From positions 1 through 5,438 of the forward strand of contig JAEZSL010000066.1 in NCBI GenBank assembly GCA_023443925.1: DNA of 5,438 nt, given 5' to 3'. Below are positions 1-5,438 of the stretch, piece by piece. The notes beneath the pieces were generated by a model. It saw only the letters and a program-made list of their open reading frames with translations, was not told where the DNA came from and made no database searches. This DNA comes from Bacillota bacterium. GTDB lineage: Bacteria > Bacillota_A > Clostridia > Lachnospirales > Lachnospiraceae. Both the position numbers and the translations under genes were made by a program. The first letter of the stretch is position 1. The number at the start of each line of letters is the position of its first letter.

Positions 1-3
1 TTA

Positions 4-64
4 CCTAAGAAGTTTATCGTTTTCTATTGAGAAGCAAGGTAGAAAATGGTAAACTTCTTTTAGG
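4..64 (+). other. Long imperfect inverted repeat / RNA hairpin upstream of the transporter genes
   Basis: Positions 4-8 pair with 60-64 and positions 9-26 pair with 40-57. This gives about 23 base pairs with two G-U pairs (17/49 and 19/47), a two-base bulge at 58-59 and a 13-nt loop at 27-39. It is too long and too well paired to be casual. No T-run follows the right arm; the next bases are ATTCGAATC, so it does not look like an ordinary rho-independent terminator. Since BMP-type operons usually place the binding-protein gene before the ATPase gene, the structure may lie between the two and protect the upstream mRNA or partly attenuate read-through. That role is inference; the pairing is read directly from the sequence. 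Confidence 0.7.
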
Positions 65-73
65 ATTCGAATC
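64..73. repeat. Perfect 10-bp palindrome GATTCGAATC
   Basis: GATTCGAATC equals its own reverse complement and abuts the right arm of the long hairpin. It is flanked by a direct repeat TAGGAT (61-66 and 75-80). Its size and symmetry would suit a dimeric regulator's operator, but it matches no operator I recognise and may be chance. Confidence 0.35.
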
Positions 74-120
74 ATAGGATAAAAGTCAATACATCACACA
101 AATTTTTAAGGGGAATAAGA

Positions 121-134
121 TTAAGGAGTCTTAA
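121..134 (+). promoter_or_regulatory. Ribosome binding site of the ATPase gene inside a small palindrome
   Basis: AAGGAG at 123-128 lies 7 nt before the ATG at 136 and fixes that start codon. The same bases form TTAAG-GAGT-CTTAA, a 5-bp stem with a 4-nt loop, so the Shine-Dalgarno sequence could be partly hidden in the mRNA. Four of the five pairs are A-U, so the stem is weak on its own. Confidence 0.7.
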
Positions 135-135
135 G

Positions 136-1668
136 ATGGCTGATTATATTGTAGAAATGAAACATATTACCAAGAGATTTCCCGGGATTGTAGCAAATGA
201 CGATATTACGCTCCAGATCAAAAAAGGGGAGATTTATGCGCTGCTTGGTGAAAACGGAGCCGGTAAATCAACGCTGATGAGTATGCTCTTTGGTATGTAT
301 GAACCGGATGAAGGAGAGATCTGGATCCGTGGAGAAAAAGAAAAAATCGAATCACCCAACCAAGCCACGAAACTAGGTATCGGTATGGTCCACCAACATT
401 TTAAATTAGTGCAGAATTATACCATAGCCGAGAATATTGTCCTTGGTGTGGAACCCATGAAAAAGATAGCCGGAATCTTTCCCTATGTAGATATCCGAGG
501 CGCTAACCGCAGAATCGAAGAATTATCCAAAAGATATGGCCTGGAGGTTGATCCGGGTAAAAAAATTGAAGATATAAACGTATCGATCCAGCAGCGTGTT
601 GAAATATTAAAAATGCTTTACCGGGAAGCTGAGATTTTAATCTTTGACGAACCGACGGCAGTACTGACACCACAGGAAATAGAGTTTCTTTTAGAAATAA
701 TTGAAGGGTTAAGAAAAGACGGAAAAACCATTATATTGATTACCCACAAGCTGGAAGAAATCAAAAAAGTAGCCGACCGCTGCGCCGTATTGTGCCGGGG
801 TAAACTGGTTGAAGTGCTGAAGGTTGCCGAAACCTCCACCAGGCAGATGGCTAATTTAATGGTAGGACGTGAAGTGAATTTTGAGACGGATAAAAAACCG
901 GTTGATCGAAAAGAAGTAGTATTACAGGTCGAAAATCTGACGGTTAAGAATCAGGACCACTTTGAAGTGGTAAAGGAGGTTTCCTTTTCCATCCGGGGCG
1001 GCGAAGTATTTGCCATAGCAGGAGTGTCCGGTAACGGACAAGTGGAAATAGCCGATGCCATAGCCGGTCTTATTAAAGTGAGCGGCGGCAGAATAAAACT
1101 TAACGGTGCGGATATAACAAACTATAATATCAGGAAACGCACACTCTGCGGCATTTCTTACATACCGGAGGACAGGCAGAGCTACGGGCTGGTTCTGGAT
1201 TTTACCTTATCGGATAACCTGGCGTTAAAAACTTATTACAAAAAAGAATATTCACCCCGGGGAATTTTAAATAAAGAAGCAATCGACCGATTTGGTAAAA
1301 AACTCATCGAAAAATATGATATCCGAAGCGGACAGGGGGGCAGGACCCAGGTTCGGTCCATGAGCGGAGGTAATCAGCAGAAAGCCATCATTGCAAGAGA
1401 AATAGAACTCCAGTCTCCTTTCATGATTTTTGTTCAGCCTACCAGAGGCCTGGACATTGGTGCCATTGAAAATATTCATAATATGATTCTTAAGGAAAGA
1501 GAGAAGGGGAGAGCAATTTTACTGATATCCCTGGAATTAGACGAGATTATGAATGTTTCTGATACCATAGGAGTTATCTATAACGGGCAGTTTCAAAAGA
1601 TTGCAGACACAAAATCACTGACCACCAAGGAAGTCGGTGAATTTATGATGGGGGTGAAGCATGAGTAA
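136..1668 (+). CDS. BMP-type nucleoside ABC importer, tandem-domain ATP-binding protein (NupO/YufO-like)
   Basis: This 510-residue cytoplasmic ATPase would drive a sugar-type importer with the two permeases downstream. It has two fused nucleotide-binding domains, as in the RbsA/MglA/NupO group, and a length normal for that group. Domain 1 has Walker A GENGAGKST (38-46), Q-loop Q87, a signature region INVSIQQ (147-153), Walker B ending in D171-E172, and switch H204. Domain 2 is degenerate in the usual family way: GVSGNGQ (296-302) lacks the Walker A lysine, the signature SGGNQQK (410-416) is intact, FVQPTRGLD (432-440) has Gln for the catalytic Glu, and L466 sits where the switch His should be. 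ATP hydrolysis is therefore expected at one of the two sites. The gene overlaps permease 1 by 8 nt, which implies translational coupling. The family is secure. The nucleoside substrate is inferred from similarity and from the deaminase neighbour; ribose or other solutes remain possible. Confidence 0.93.
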   Translation: MADYIVEMKHITKRFPGIVANDDITLQIKKGEIYALLGENGAGKSTLMSMLFGMYEPDEGEIWIRGEKEKIESPNQATKLGIGMVHQHFKLVQNYTIAENIVLGVEPMKKIAGIFPYVDIRGANRRIEELSKRYGLEVDPGKKIEDINVSIQQRVEILKMLYREAEILIFDEPTAVLTPQEIEFLLEIIEGLRKDGKTIILITHKLEEIKKVADRCAVLCRGKLVEVLKVAETSTRQMANLMVGREVNFETDKKPVDRKEVVLQVENLTVKNQDHFEVVKEVSFSIRGGEVFAIAGVSGNGQVEIADAIAGLIKVSGGRIKLNGADITNYNIRKRTLCGISYIPEDRQSYGLVLDFTLSDNLALKTYYKKEYSPRGILNKEAIDRFGKKLIEKYDIRSGQGGRTQVRSMSGGNQQKAIIAREIELQSPFMIFVQPTRGLDIGAIENIHNMILKEREKGRAILLISLELDEIMNVSDTIGVIYNGQFQKIADTKSLTTKEVGEFMMGVKHE

Positions 1669-2839
1669 AGATGTGAAACATTCTGTAAAACAGAAGGAGA
1701 ATAAAACTGCCGGCAACAAAAAAGCTTCCATATTCCTGCTTGGGAACGAAAAGTGGCAGTTCATAACCATTCCTGTTTTCTCCATCCTGATAAGTTTAAT
1801 TGCGGCAGCAATTGTTATATTAGTTATAGGTAAGAACCCTATCAGTGCCTATTTAAATCTTCTGCAGGGCTCCGGAATCCTTCCGAAACCTTCTTATGCA
1901 GGTTATAAGAGCATTCTTACGGACTTCCTTAGCCTGTTAAACGCCATGACTCCTTTGCTGTTCGCGTCTTTGGCGGTGGCCGTTGCTTTTAAGGCAGGAC
2001 TCTTTAACATCGGTGTTTCCGGTATGATGCTGGCAGCTGGTTTTACTGCTACGGTTATAATCGGTTACAGCGGTTTGAGCAGCTTTCTGGCAAGACCCCT
2101 TGTACTTGCAATCGGTATCGTGGTAGGTGCTTTTATGGGAGCTTTTGTGGGATGGCTCAAATATAAATTCAATATTAATGAAGTGGTTTCCACCATTATG
2201 TTAAATAACATCGCCCAGTATGTCTTTGGGTTTTTTATTAATACCTATATTATTGATCCGGTATCCAGACAGTCCAAATATATACTGGACAGCTCCAGAC
2301 TGACCCTGGTTAATGTGGAACTGGGAGGACTGAAAATGGATATACCGCTGGGCTTCCTTTTAGCCATTGCAGCAGCCTTATTTATCCGCTTCTTTATGGA
2401 TAAAACCGTTCTGGGATATGAAATCAAAACGGTGGGTTCTAACCGAAACGCAGCGAAATACGCCGGTATTAATGTGGGAAGAAATATTATACTGGCAATG
2501 ATGATATCCGGTGCTCTGGCAGGTCTGGCCGGTGTTACCTTTTATATGGGGTACTTTTCGTCTATCCAGCCTAAGGTACTTTCAAGCGTGGGCTATGATG
2601 CCATTGCCGTATCCCTCCTGGGTAATTCAAATCCTGTGGGAATTGTATTTTCCTCCCTTTTGATATCTATCATCAGCAAAGGCAGTACTTACATGAGTTC
2701 CATCGCAGGAATCGACCAGGATATTGCTTCCGTTATTACCGGTTTAATCCTGTTATTCAGTGCCTGCGGAGAATACATAAAATATAAAATCAGACGTCAA
2801 AAAGAAAAGCCTTTGGAAAGAAAGGAGAGTGAAGCTTAA
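1661..2839 (+). CDS. BMP-type nucleoside ABC importer, permease 1 (NupP/YufP-like)
   Basis: This 392-residue integral membrane protein belongs to the BPD_transp_2 (RbsC/LivH-type) permease family and would form half of the transmembrane channel. A lysine-rich cytoplasmic N-terminus (about 1-34) precedes the first hydrophobic segment (36-57). Further hydrophobic stretches, at about 92-135, 147-164, 176-197, 228-245, 275-297 and 313-370, suggest roughly nine or ten membrane passes. Family motifs are AFKAGLFNIG (109-118), EVVSTIMLNNIA (174-185) and the cytoplasmic coupling segment LGYEIKTVGSN (251-261). An oddity is S120 in NIGVSG, where relatives usually have Glu (NIGxEGQ). The start ATG overlaps the end of the ATPase gene in another frame, with a G-rich Shine-Dalgarno-like run at 1650-1654. 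The charged C-terminal tail (about 373-392) is probably cytoplasmic. The substrate is inferred, not visible. Confidence 0.9.
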   Translation: MSKDVKHSVKQKENKTAGNKKASIFLLGNEKWQFITIPVFSILISLIAAAIVILVIGKNPISAYLNLLQGSGILPKPSYAGYKSILTDFLSLLNAMTPLLFASLAVAVAFKAGLFNIGVSGMMLAAGFTATVIIGYSGLSSFLARPLVLAIGIVVGAFMGAFVGWLKYKFNINEVVSTIMLNNIAQYVFGFFINTYIIDPVSRQSKYILDSSRLTLVNVELGGLKMDIPLGFLLAIAAALFIRFFMDKTVLGYEIKTVGSNRNAAKYAGINVGRNIILAMMISGALAGLAGVTFYMGYFSSIQPKVLSSVGYDAIAVSLLGNSNPVGIVFSSLLISIISKGSTYMSSIAGIDQDIASVITGLILLFSACGEYIKYKIRRQKEKPLERKESEA

Positions 2840-3798
2840 TGGATACGGTAATTATTGATGGTTTATCCTTTGCTCTGCCCCTTTTTATTATGGCAATCGG
2901 CGGTATCTACAGTGAGAAAAGCGGCATCACTAATTTAGCAATTGAGGGACTTCAGGGCTTTGGTGCTTTTACCGGAGCATTAGCAGTTGTATTATTATCC
3001 GGTCTTGGTGGTATTAAGTTAGAATCCTTGTTTTATACGGCAATTCTGTTTGCAATGATCGGCGGTACATTATTTTCCGTACTGCACGCGGTATTATGCA
3101 TTAAATTCAAAGCGAATCAGGTTATCAGCGGTGTTGTTATCAATATCTTATCGGCAGCCCTGACCAGTTTTCTGACCAGTCAGATTAATAAAAATGCCTT
3201 TGGTGCCGCTTCGGATAAGTTTCAATTAGGGGTATCCAAACGATTTACGATTCCCGGTATTTCAGAGATTCCCTTTTTGGGAGCATTTTTTAAGAATATT
3301 TACCCTTTTGAAATTGTTATACTGGCTGTTGCCTTTATTGCCTGGTATGTCCTCTATAAATCCAGGTTCGGTTTAAGGCTCAGGGCCTGTGGTGATAATC
3401 CTCATTCTGTGGATGCGGCCGGTGTAGAGGTAGCCCGGATTCGATTTATTGCAGTTATGGTATCCGGCGCTTTATCCGGTCTTGGCGGAATCTGTTTCGC
3501 TTATTCCATTTCGGCTAATTTTTCACCTAATATATATATGGGATATGGATATCTGGCCATTGCGGCACTGATTTTTGGTAACTGGAAGATACTCCCGGCC
3601 CTTGGAGCCTGTCTGTTATTTGGTTTTGCCAAATCCGGCGGTTACCGGATTGTACAGTTAATGGAACTGCCAAGTGCATATTCGGATCTAATTATGATCC
3701 TGCCATATGTCTTAACTTTATTGTTATTAATATTTTTCTCTAAAAGCAACCGGGCACCCAGAGCCTTGGGAGAAATATATGATAAGGGAAAACGGTAG
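2839..3798 (+). CDS. BMP-type nucleoside ABC importer, permease 2 (NupQ/YufQ-like)
   Basis: This 319-residue membrane protein of the same permease family would pair with permease 1. Hallmarks are GGIYSEKSGITNLAIEG (21-37), which keeps the conserved Glu at 36, KANQVISGVVINILS (91-105), and the cytoplasmic loop FGLRLRACGDNPHSVDAAGV (177-196), which would contact the ATPase. Hydrophobic segments at about 5-21, 41-57, 65-88, 95-112, 157-173, 202-223, 236-263 and 283-300 suggest about eight membrane passes. It lacks the long N-terminal extension of permease 1, as is normal for the second permease of these importers. Its ATG shares one base with the stop codon of permease 1 (TAATG), and AGGAG at 2823-2827 lies 11 nt upstream, so reinitiation or coupling is likely. 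Family assignment is strong; solute identity is inferred. Confidence 0.92.
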   Translation: MDTVIIDGLSFALPLFIMAIGGIYSEKSGITNLAIEGLQGFGAFTGALAVVLLSGLGGIKLESLFYTAILFAMIGGTLFSVLHAVLCIKFKANQVISGVVINILSAALTSFLTSQINKNAFGAASDKFQLGVSKRFTIPGISEIPFLGAFFKNIYPFEIVILAVAFIAWYVLYKSRFGLRLRACGDNPHSVDAAGVEVARIRFIAVMVSGALSGLGGICFAYSISANFSPNIYMGYGYLAIAALIFGNWKILPALGACLLFGFAKSGGYRIVQLMELPSAYSDLIMILPYVLTLLLLIFFSKSNRAPRALGEIYDKGKR

Positions 3799-3902
3799 TG
3801 AGTATAGATTTGCTTTTTGGTAAAGCTTATAACATACAAGTGTAATATTATAAGGGGTTTTAACATACCATTTTTTAAAATTATGAAACAGAGGGAATCC
3901 GT
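3799..3902 (+). promoter_or_regulatory. Gap between permease 2 and the deaminase gene: inverted repeat, possible weak promoter, ribosome binding site
   Basis: This 104-nt gap has no GC-rich terminator hairpin, so read-through from the transporter genes is likely. CTTATA (3826-3831) and TATAAG (3849-3854) form a short inverted repeat, too weak to terminate. AT-rich -10-like hexamers occur (TATAAC 3828-3833, TATTAT 3846-3851), but neither has a good -35 at proper spacing, so a separate promoter is only possible. AGAGGGA (3890-3896) is a good Shine-Dalgarno sequence and supports the ATG at 3903. I do not see a purine riboswitch here. Confidence 0.4.
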
Positions 3903-5186
3903 ATGAATATTCGTTTTTATAATGCTAAAATATTGACCCTGGACGGTGGTTTTCAGATACTTAACGGAGAATTATGGGTGAAGGGCAGCCGTATTGCTTA
4001 TATCGGCAAAGGTGGTATTCCGGCAACATATGCTTTTGAACGGGAAATCGACGTAAAAGGAAATTTGCTTATGCCGGGATTTAAAAATGCCCATACACAC
4101 TCTGCTATGACCTTTTTAAGATCTTATGCAGATGATCTGCCCCTGCTGGATTGGCTGAATAAACAGGTTTTTCCCATGGAAGCAAAACTTAACGGAGAAG
4201 AGATGTACCAATTATCAAAGCTGGCGATTCTGGAATACTTAACCAGCGGTATTACCGCCAATTTTGATATGTATTTCTGTCCGGAGGACGTCACCAGAGC
4301 ATCCGTTGAGATGGGGTTTCGTACCGTAATGTGCGGTGCAATCAGCCGGTTTACCGGTGATACCGATTATGCACTTGATTTACTGGAGGGATATTATAAT
4401 AAGTACAATCATTTTCATGAACGGATTGGATTCTGTCTGGGCTTCCTCGGTGAATATACGGCGCCTAAGCCATTGCTGGAGGGAATTGCATCCATGGCAG
4501 GCAGGCATCAGGCTCCGGTTTATACTCATATTTCGGAAAGCAGGGCGGAAGTGGAGGACTGTATCAACCGAAACAGGACTACACCTGTAGACTACCTGAA
4601 CAGCCTTGGAATCTTTCAACATGGCGGCGGTGGATTTCACTGCGTACATATGTCAAAGAAGGATCTGCAAGTTATGAAGGAGAACAAGCTGACGGTGGTT
4701 ACCAATCCGGCTTCCAATGCAAAATTAGCCAGCGGAATTGCTCCGCTTAAAATCATGGCGGATATGGGAATTCCTCTGGCAATCGGTACCGACGGGCCGG
4801 CAAGTAACAACTGTCTGGATATGTTCCGGGAGATGTTTCTGGCTACGGCACTTCAAAAGCTTAAGGAGGAAGACGCTTCTGCCATGGATGCGGATCAGGT
4901 TTTGTATATGGCTGCCGCAGGAGGTGCAAAAGCAATGGGGCTAACGGACTGCGATATGTTAAGGGAAGGGAAATACGCCGATCTCATACTTCTGGATCTT
5001 CACCAGCCAAATATGCAGCCAATCAATAATATTACCAAGAACATTGTTTACAGCGGCAGTAAGCTGAACGTGAAAATGACCATGATAAATGGAAACATTC
5101 TATATGAAAATCATAATTTCTATGTCGGTGAGGATGCGGAAGCAATTTATACCAGAGCCAATGAAATAATTAACAGTAAAAGATGA
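3903..5186 (+). CDS. mtaD: MtaD-like amidohydrolase: 5'-methylthioadenosine / S-adenosylhomocysteine (adenosine-type) deaminase
   Basis: This 427-residue cytoplasmic enzyme of the COG0402 amidohydrolase family has the normal length for MtaD. It probably hydrolyses the 6-amino group of an adenine nucleoside such as methylthioadenosine, S-adenosylhomocysteine or adenosine, giving the inosine analogue and ammonia. Metal-site residues are visible: HTH (H64, H66) in GFKNAHTHSAM, H209 with E212 in THISESRAEV, H246 in FHCVHMS, and D297 in GTDGPASNN. The DDLPLLDWL segment (77-85) and the following FPMEAKL match the MtaD subgroup closely. No signal peptide is present. A small N-terminal beta-sandwich part and the C-terminal segment YADLILLDL...KMTMINGNILYEN frame the barrel, as in the family. 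The start is supported by AGAGGGA 7 nt upstream. Co-location with a nucleoside importer fits purine salvage. Related deaminases (guanine, 8-oxoguanine, triazine or pterin types) share this fold, so the exact substrate is uncertain. Confidence 0.85.
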   Translation: MNIRFYNAKILTLDGGFQILNGELWVKGSRIAYIGKGGIPATYAFEREIDVKGNLLMPGFKNAHTHSAMTFLRSYADDLPLLDWLNKQVFPMEAKLNGEEMYQLSKLAILEYLTSGITANFDMYFCPEDVTRASVEMGFRTVMCGAISRFTGDTDYALDLLEGYYNKYNHFHERIGFCLGFLGEYTAPKPLLEGIASMAGRHQAPVYTHISESRAEVEDCINRNRTTPVDYLNSLGIFQHGGGGFHCVHMSKKDLQVMKENKLTVVTNPASNAKLASGIAPLKIMADMGIPLAIGTDGPASNNCLDMFREMFLATALQKLKEEDASAMDADQVLYMAAAGGAKAMGLTDCDMLREGKYADLILLDLHQPNMQPINNITKNIVYSGSKLNVKMTMINGNILYENHNFYVGEDAEAIYTRANEIINSKR

Positions 5187-5192
5187 AAATAG

Positions 5193-5204
5193 AATTATAT
5201 AATT
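5193..5204. repeat. Perfect 12-bp AT palindrome after the deaminase stop codon
   Basis: AATTATATAATT equals its own reverse complement and lies between the stop codon (5184-5186) and the terminator stem. Its all-A/T composition makes chance occurrence in this AT-rich DNA quite likely. No function is assigned. Confidence 0.3.
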
Positions 5205-5205
5205 A

Positions 5206-5253
5206 CGGCAGGTTAACGAGGAATTTTAAAGATTAACCTGCTGTTTTCTGTTT
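5206..5253 (+). terminator. Rho-independent terminator of the operon
   Basis: CGGCAGGTTAA (5206-5216) pairs with TTAACCTGCTG (5233-5243), an 11-bp stem with one G-U pair and a 16-nt loop. It is followed by TTTTCTGTTT. It begins 20 nt after the deaminase stop codon and ends the transporter-deaminase transcript. A second, weaker 6-bp hairpin (CTGTTT 5248-5253 with AAACAG 5260-5265) overlaps the T-tract. Confidence 0.87.
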
Positions 5254-5277
5254 AAAAGCAAACAGGATATATGGGCA

Positions 5278-5314
5278 ACCGATTCAAACATTACTTTAAA
5301 GCAAGAAAATCGGT
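5278..5314. repeat. Inverted repeat ACCGATT / AATCGGT
   Basis: ACCGATT (5278-5284) and AATCGGT (5308-5314) are perfect 7-bp complements separated by 23 nt. The interval contains the 8-bp palindrome CTTTAAAG (5294-5301). It lies downstream of the terminator and upstream of the candidate promoter for the next gene, so it could be an operator or a remnant structure. It has no adjacent T-run. Confidence 0.4.
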
Positions 5315-5317
5315 AAT

Positions 5318-5388
5318 AAAAATTTTACAAAATATACAAAAATTTTAATTTTATAATAGTAGTAATAAATTTTAATAAGTAGTATAAT
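5318..5388 (+). promoter_or_regulatory. Candidate promoter region of the next gene, AT-rich with 20-bp spaced repeats
   Basis: Two perfect TATAAT hexamers (5352-5357 and 5383-5388) read toward the window end. Neither has a convincing TTGACA at 16-18 bp; the nearest, TTTACA at 5324-5329, is 22 bp from the first. AAAAATTTTA occurs at 5318-5327 and 5338-5347, exactly 20 bp apart, and AAATTTTA recurs at 5367-5374. Such A/T tracts can act as UP elements or bend DNA. The second hexamer would give a leader of roughly 40 nt before the ribosome binding site. Confidence 0.45.
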
Positions 5389-5433
5389 TCTAAGAACAAT
5401 AAACCGACAGTTGGTAAATTTGGCAATAAGAAC

Positions 5434-5438
5434 AGGAG
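5434..5438 (+). promoter_or_regulatory. Shine-Dalgarno sequence of a gene starting beyond the window
   Basis: The window ends in AGGAG, preceded by an A-rich stretch and a leader with no open frame of note. A plus-strand gene probably begins within about 6-12 nt after the last base. Its identity cannot be seen. Confidence 0.6.

Noticed and set aside
4..64. Classical rho-independent terminator
   Set aside because: The hairpin is long enough, but no U-rich tract follows the right arm on the plus strand, so it is listed as a structure of unknown role.
64..73. PurR or CodY binding site
   Set aside because: The palindrome GATTCGAATC shares only a CGAA core with PurR boxes and does not match the CodY consensus.
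618..1479. Minus-strand open frames of 70-73 codons inside the ATPase gene
   Set aside because: They are antisense to conserved ATPase motifs (Walker B and the domain 2 signature) and have no plausible protein features.
136..1668. Frameshifted or decayed ATPase because domain 2 lacks the Walker A lysine and catalytic Glu
   Set aside because: These losses are usual in the second domain of RbsA/NupO-type tandem ATPases, and the frame is intact at normal length.
3642..3866. Minus-strand 74-codon frame across the end of permease 2 and the gap
   Set aside because: Most of it is antisense to the permease C-terminus. No convincing promoter, ribosome binding site or recognisable protein motif is visible.
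3799..3902. Possible purine riboswitch before the deaminase gene
   Set aside because: The conserved loop and junction sequences of the purine riboswitch as I know it are not found, and there is no three-way junction-like pairing.
4336..4944. Open frames of 68-89 codons overlapping the deaminase gene on both strands
   Set aside because: They lie wholly inside a gene with complete catalytic motifs, have no family-like features or good ribosome binding sites, and are best explained as shadow frames.

Overview
The window holds a compact four-gene, plus-strand block from a low-GC Firmicute. It is most likely a clostridial (Lachnospiraceae-type) anaerobe, judged from AT-rich intergenic DNA, AGGAG-type ribosome binding sites, overlapping genes and protein style. 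That taxonomy is inference, because there is no rRNA or other marker gene here.

Positions 1-135 are non-coding. They carry a 23-bp imperfect hairpin (4-64), a perfect 10-bp palindrome (64-73) and the ribosome binding site of the first gene. Positions 136-3798 encode three translationally coupled parts of a BMP-type (NupNOPQ/BmpA-NupABC-like) sugar-type ABC importer: a tandem-domain ATPase (136-1668), permease 1 (1661-2839, overlapping the ATPase gene by 8 nt) and permease 2 (2839-3798, overlapping by 1 nt as TAATG). After a 104-nt gap without a clear terminator, 3903-5186 encodes an MtaD-like metal-dependent amidohydrolase. A rho-independent terminator (5206-5253) closes the block. The remaining DNA to 5438 is an AT-rich leader with a possible promoter, ending in a Shine-Dalgarno sequence for a gene that starts outside the window.

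Read together, this is a nucleoside salvage unit. The importer would bring in purine nucleosides or related compounds, and the cytoplasmic deaminase would convert an adenine nucleoside (adenosine, 5'-methylthioadenosine or S-adenosylhomocysteine type) to its inosine form. The BMP-family substrate-binding lipoprotein such an importer needs is not in the window and is probably encoded just upstream of position 1. I see no mobile element, CRISPR array, tRNA/rRNA gene or riboswitch matching a consensus I know. The content is mostly a known type of operon. The points worth a second look are the upstream hairpin, a Ser for the usual Glu in a conserved motif of permease 1, an unusual signature motif in the ATPase, and the repeat-rich 3' leader.
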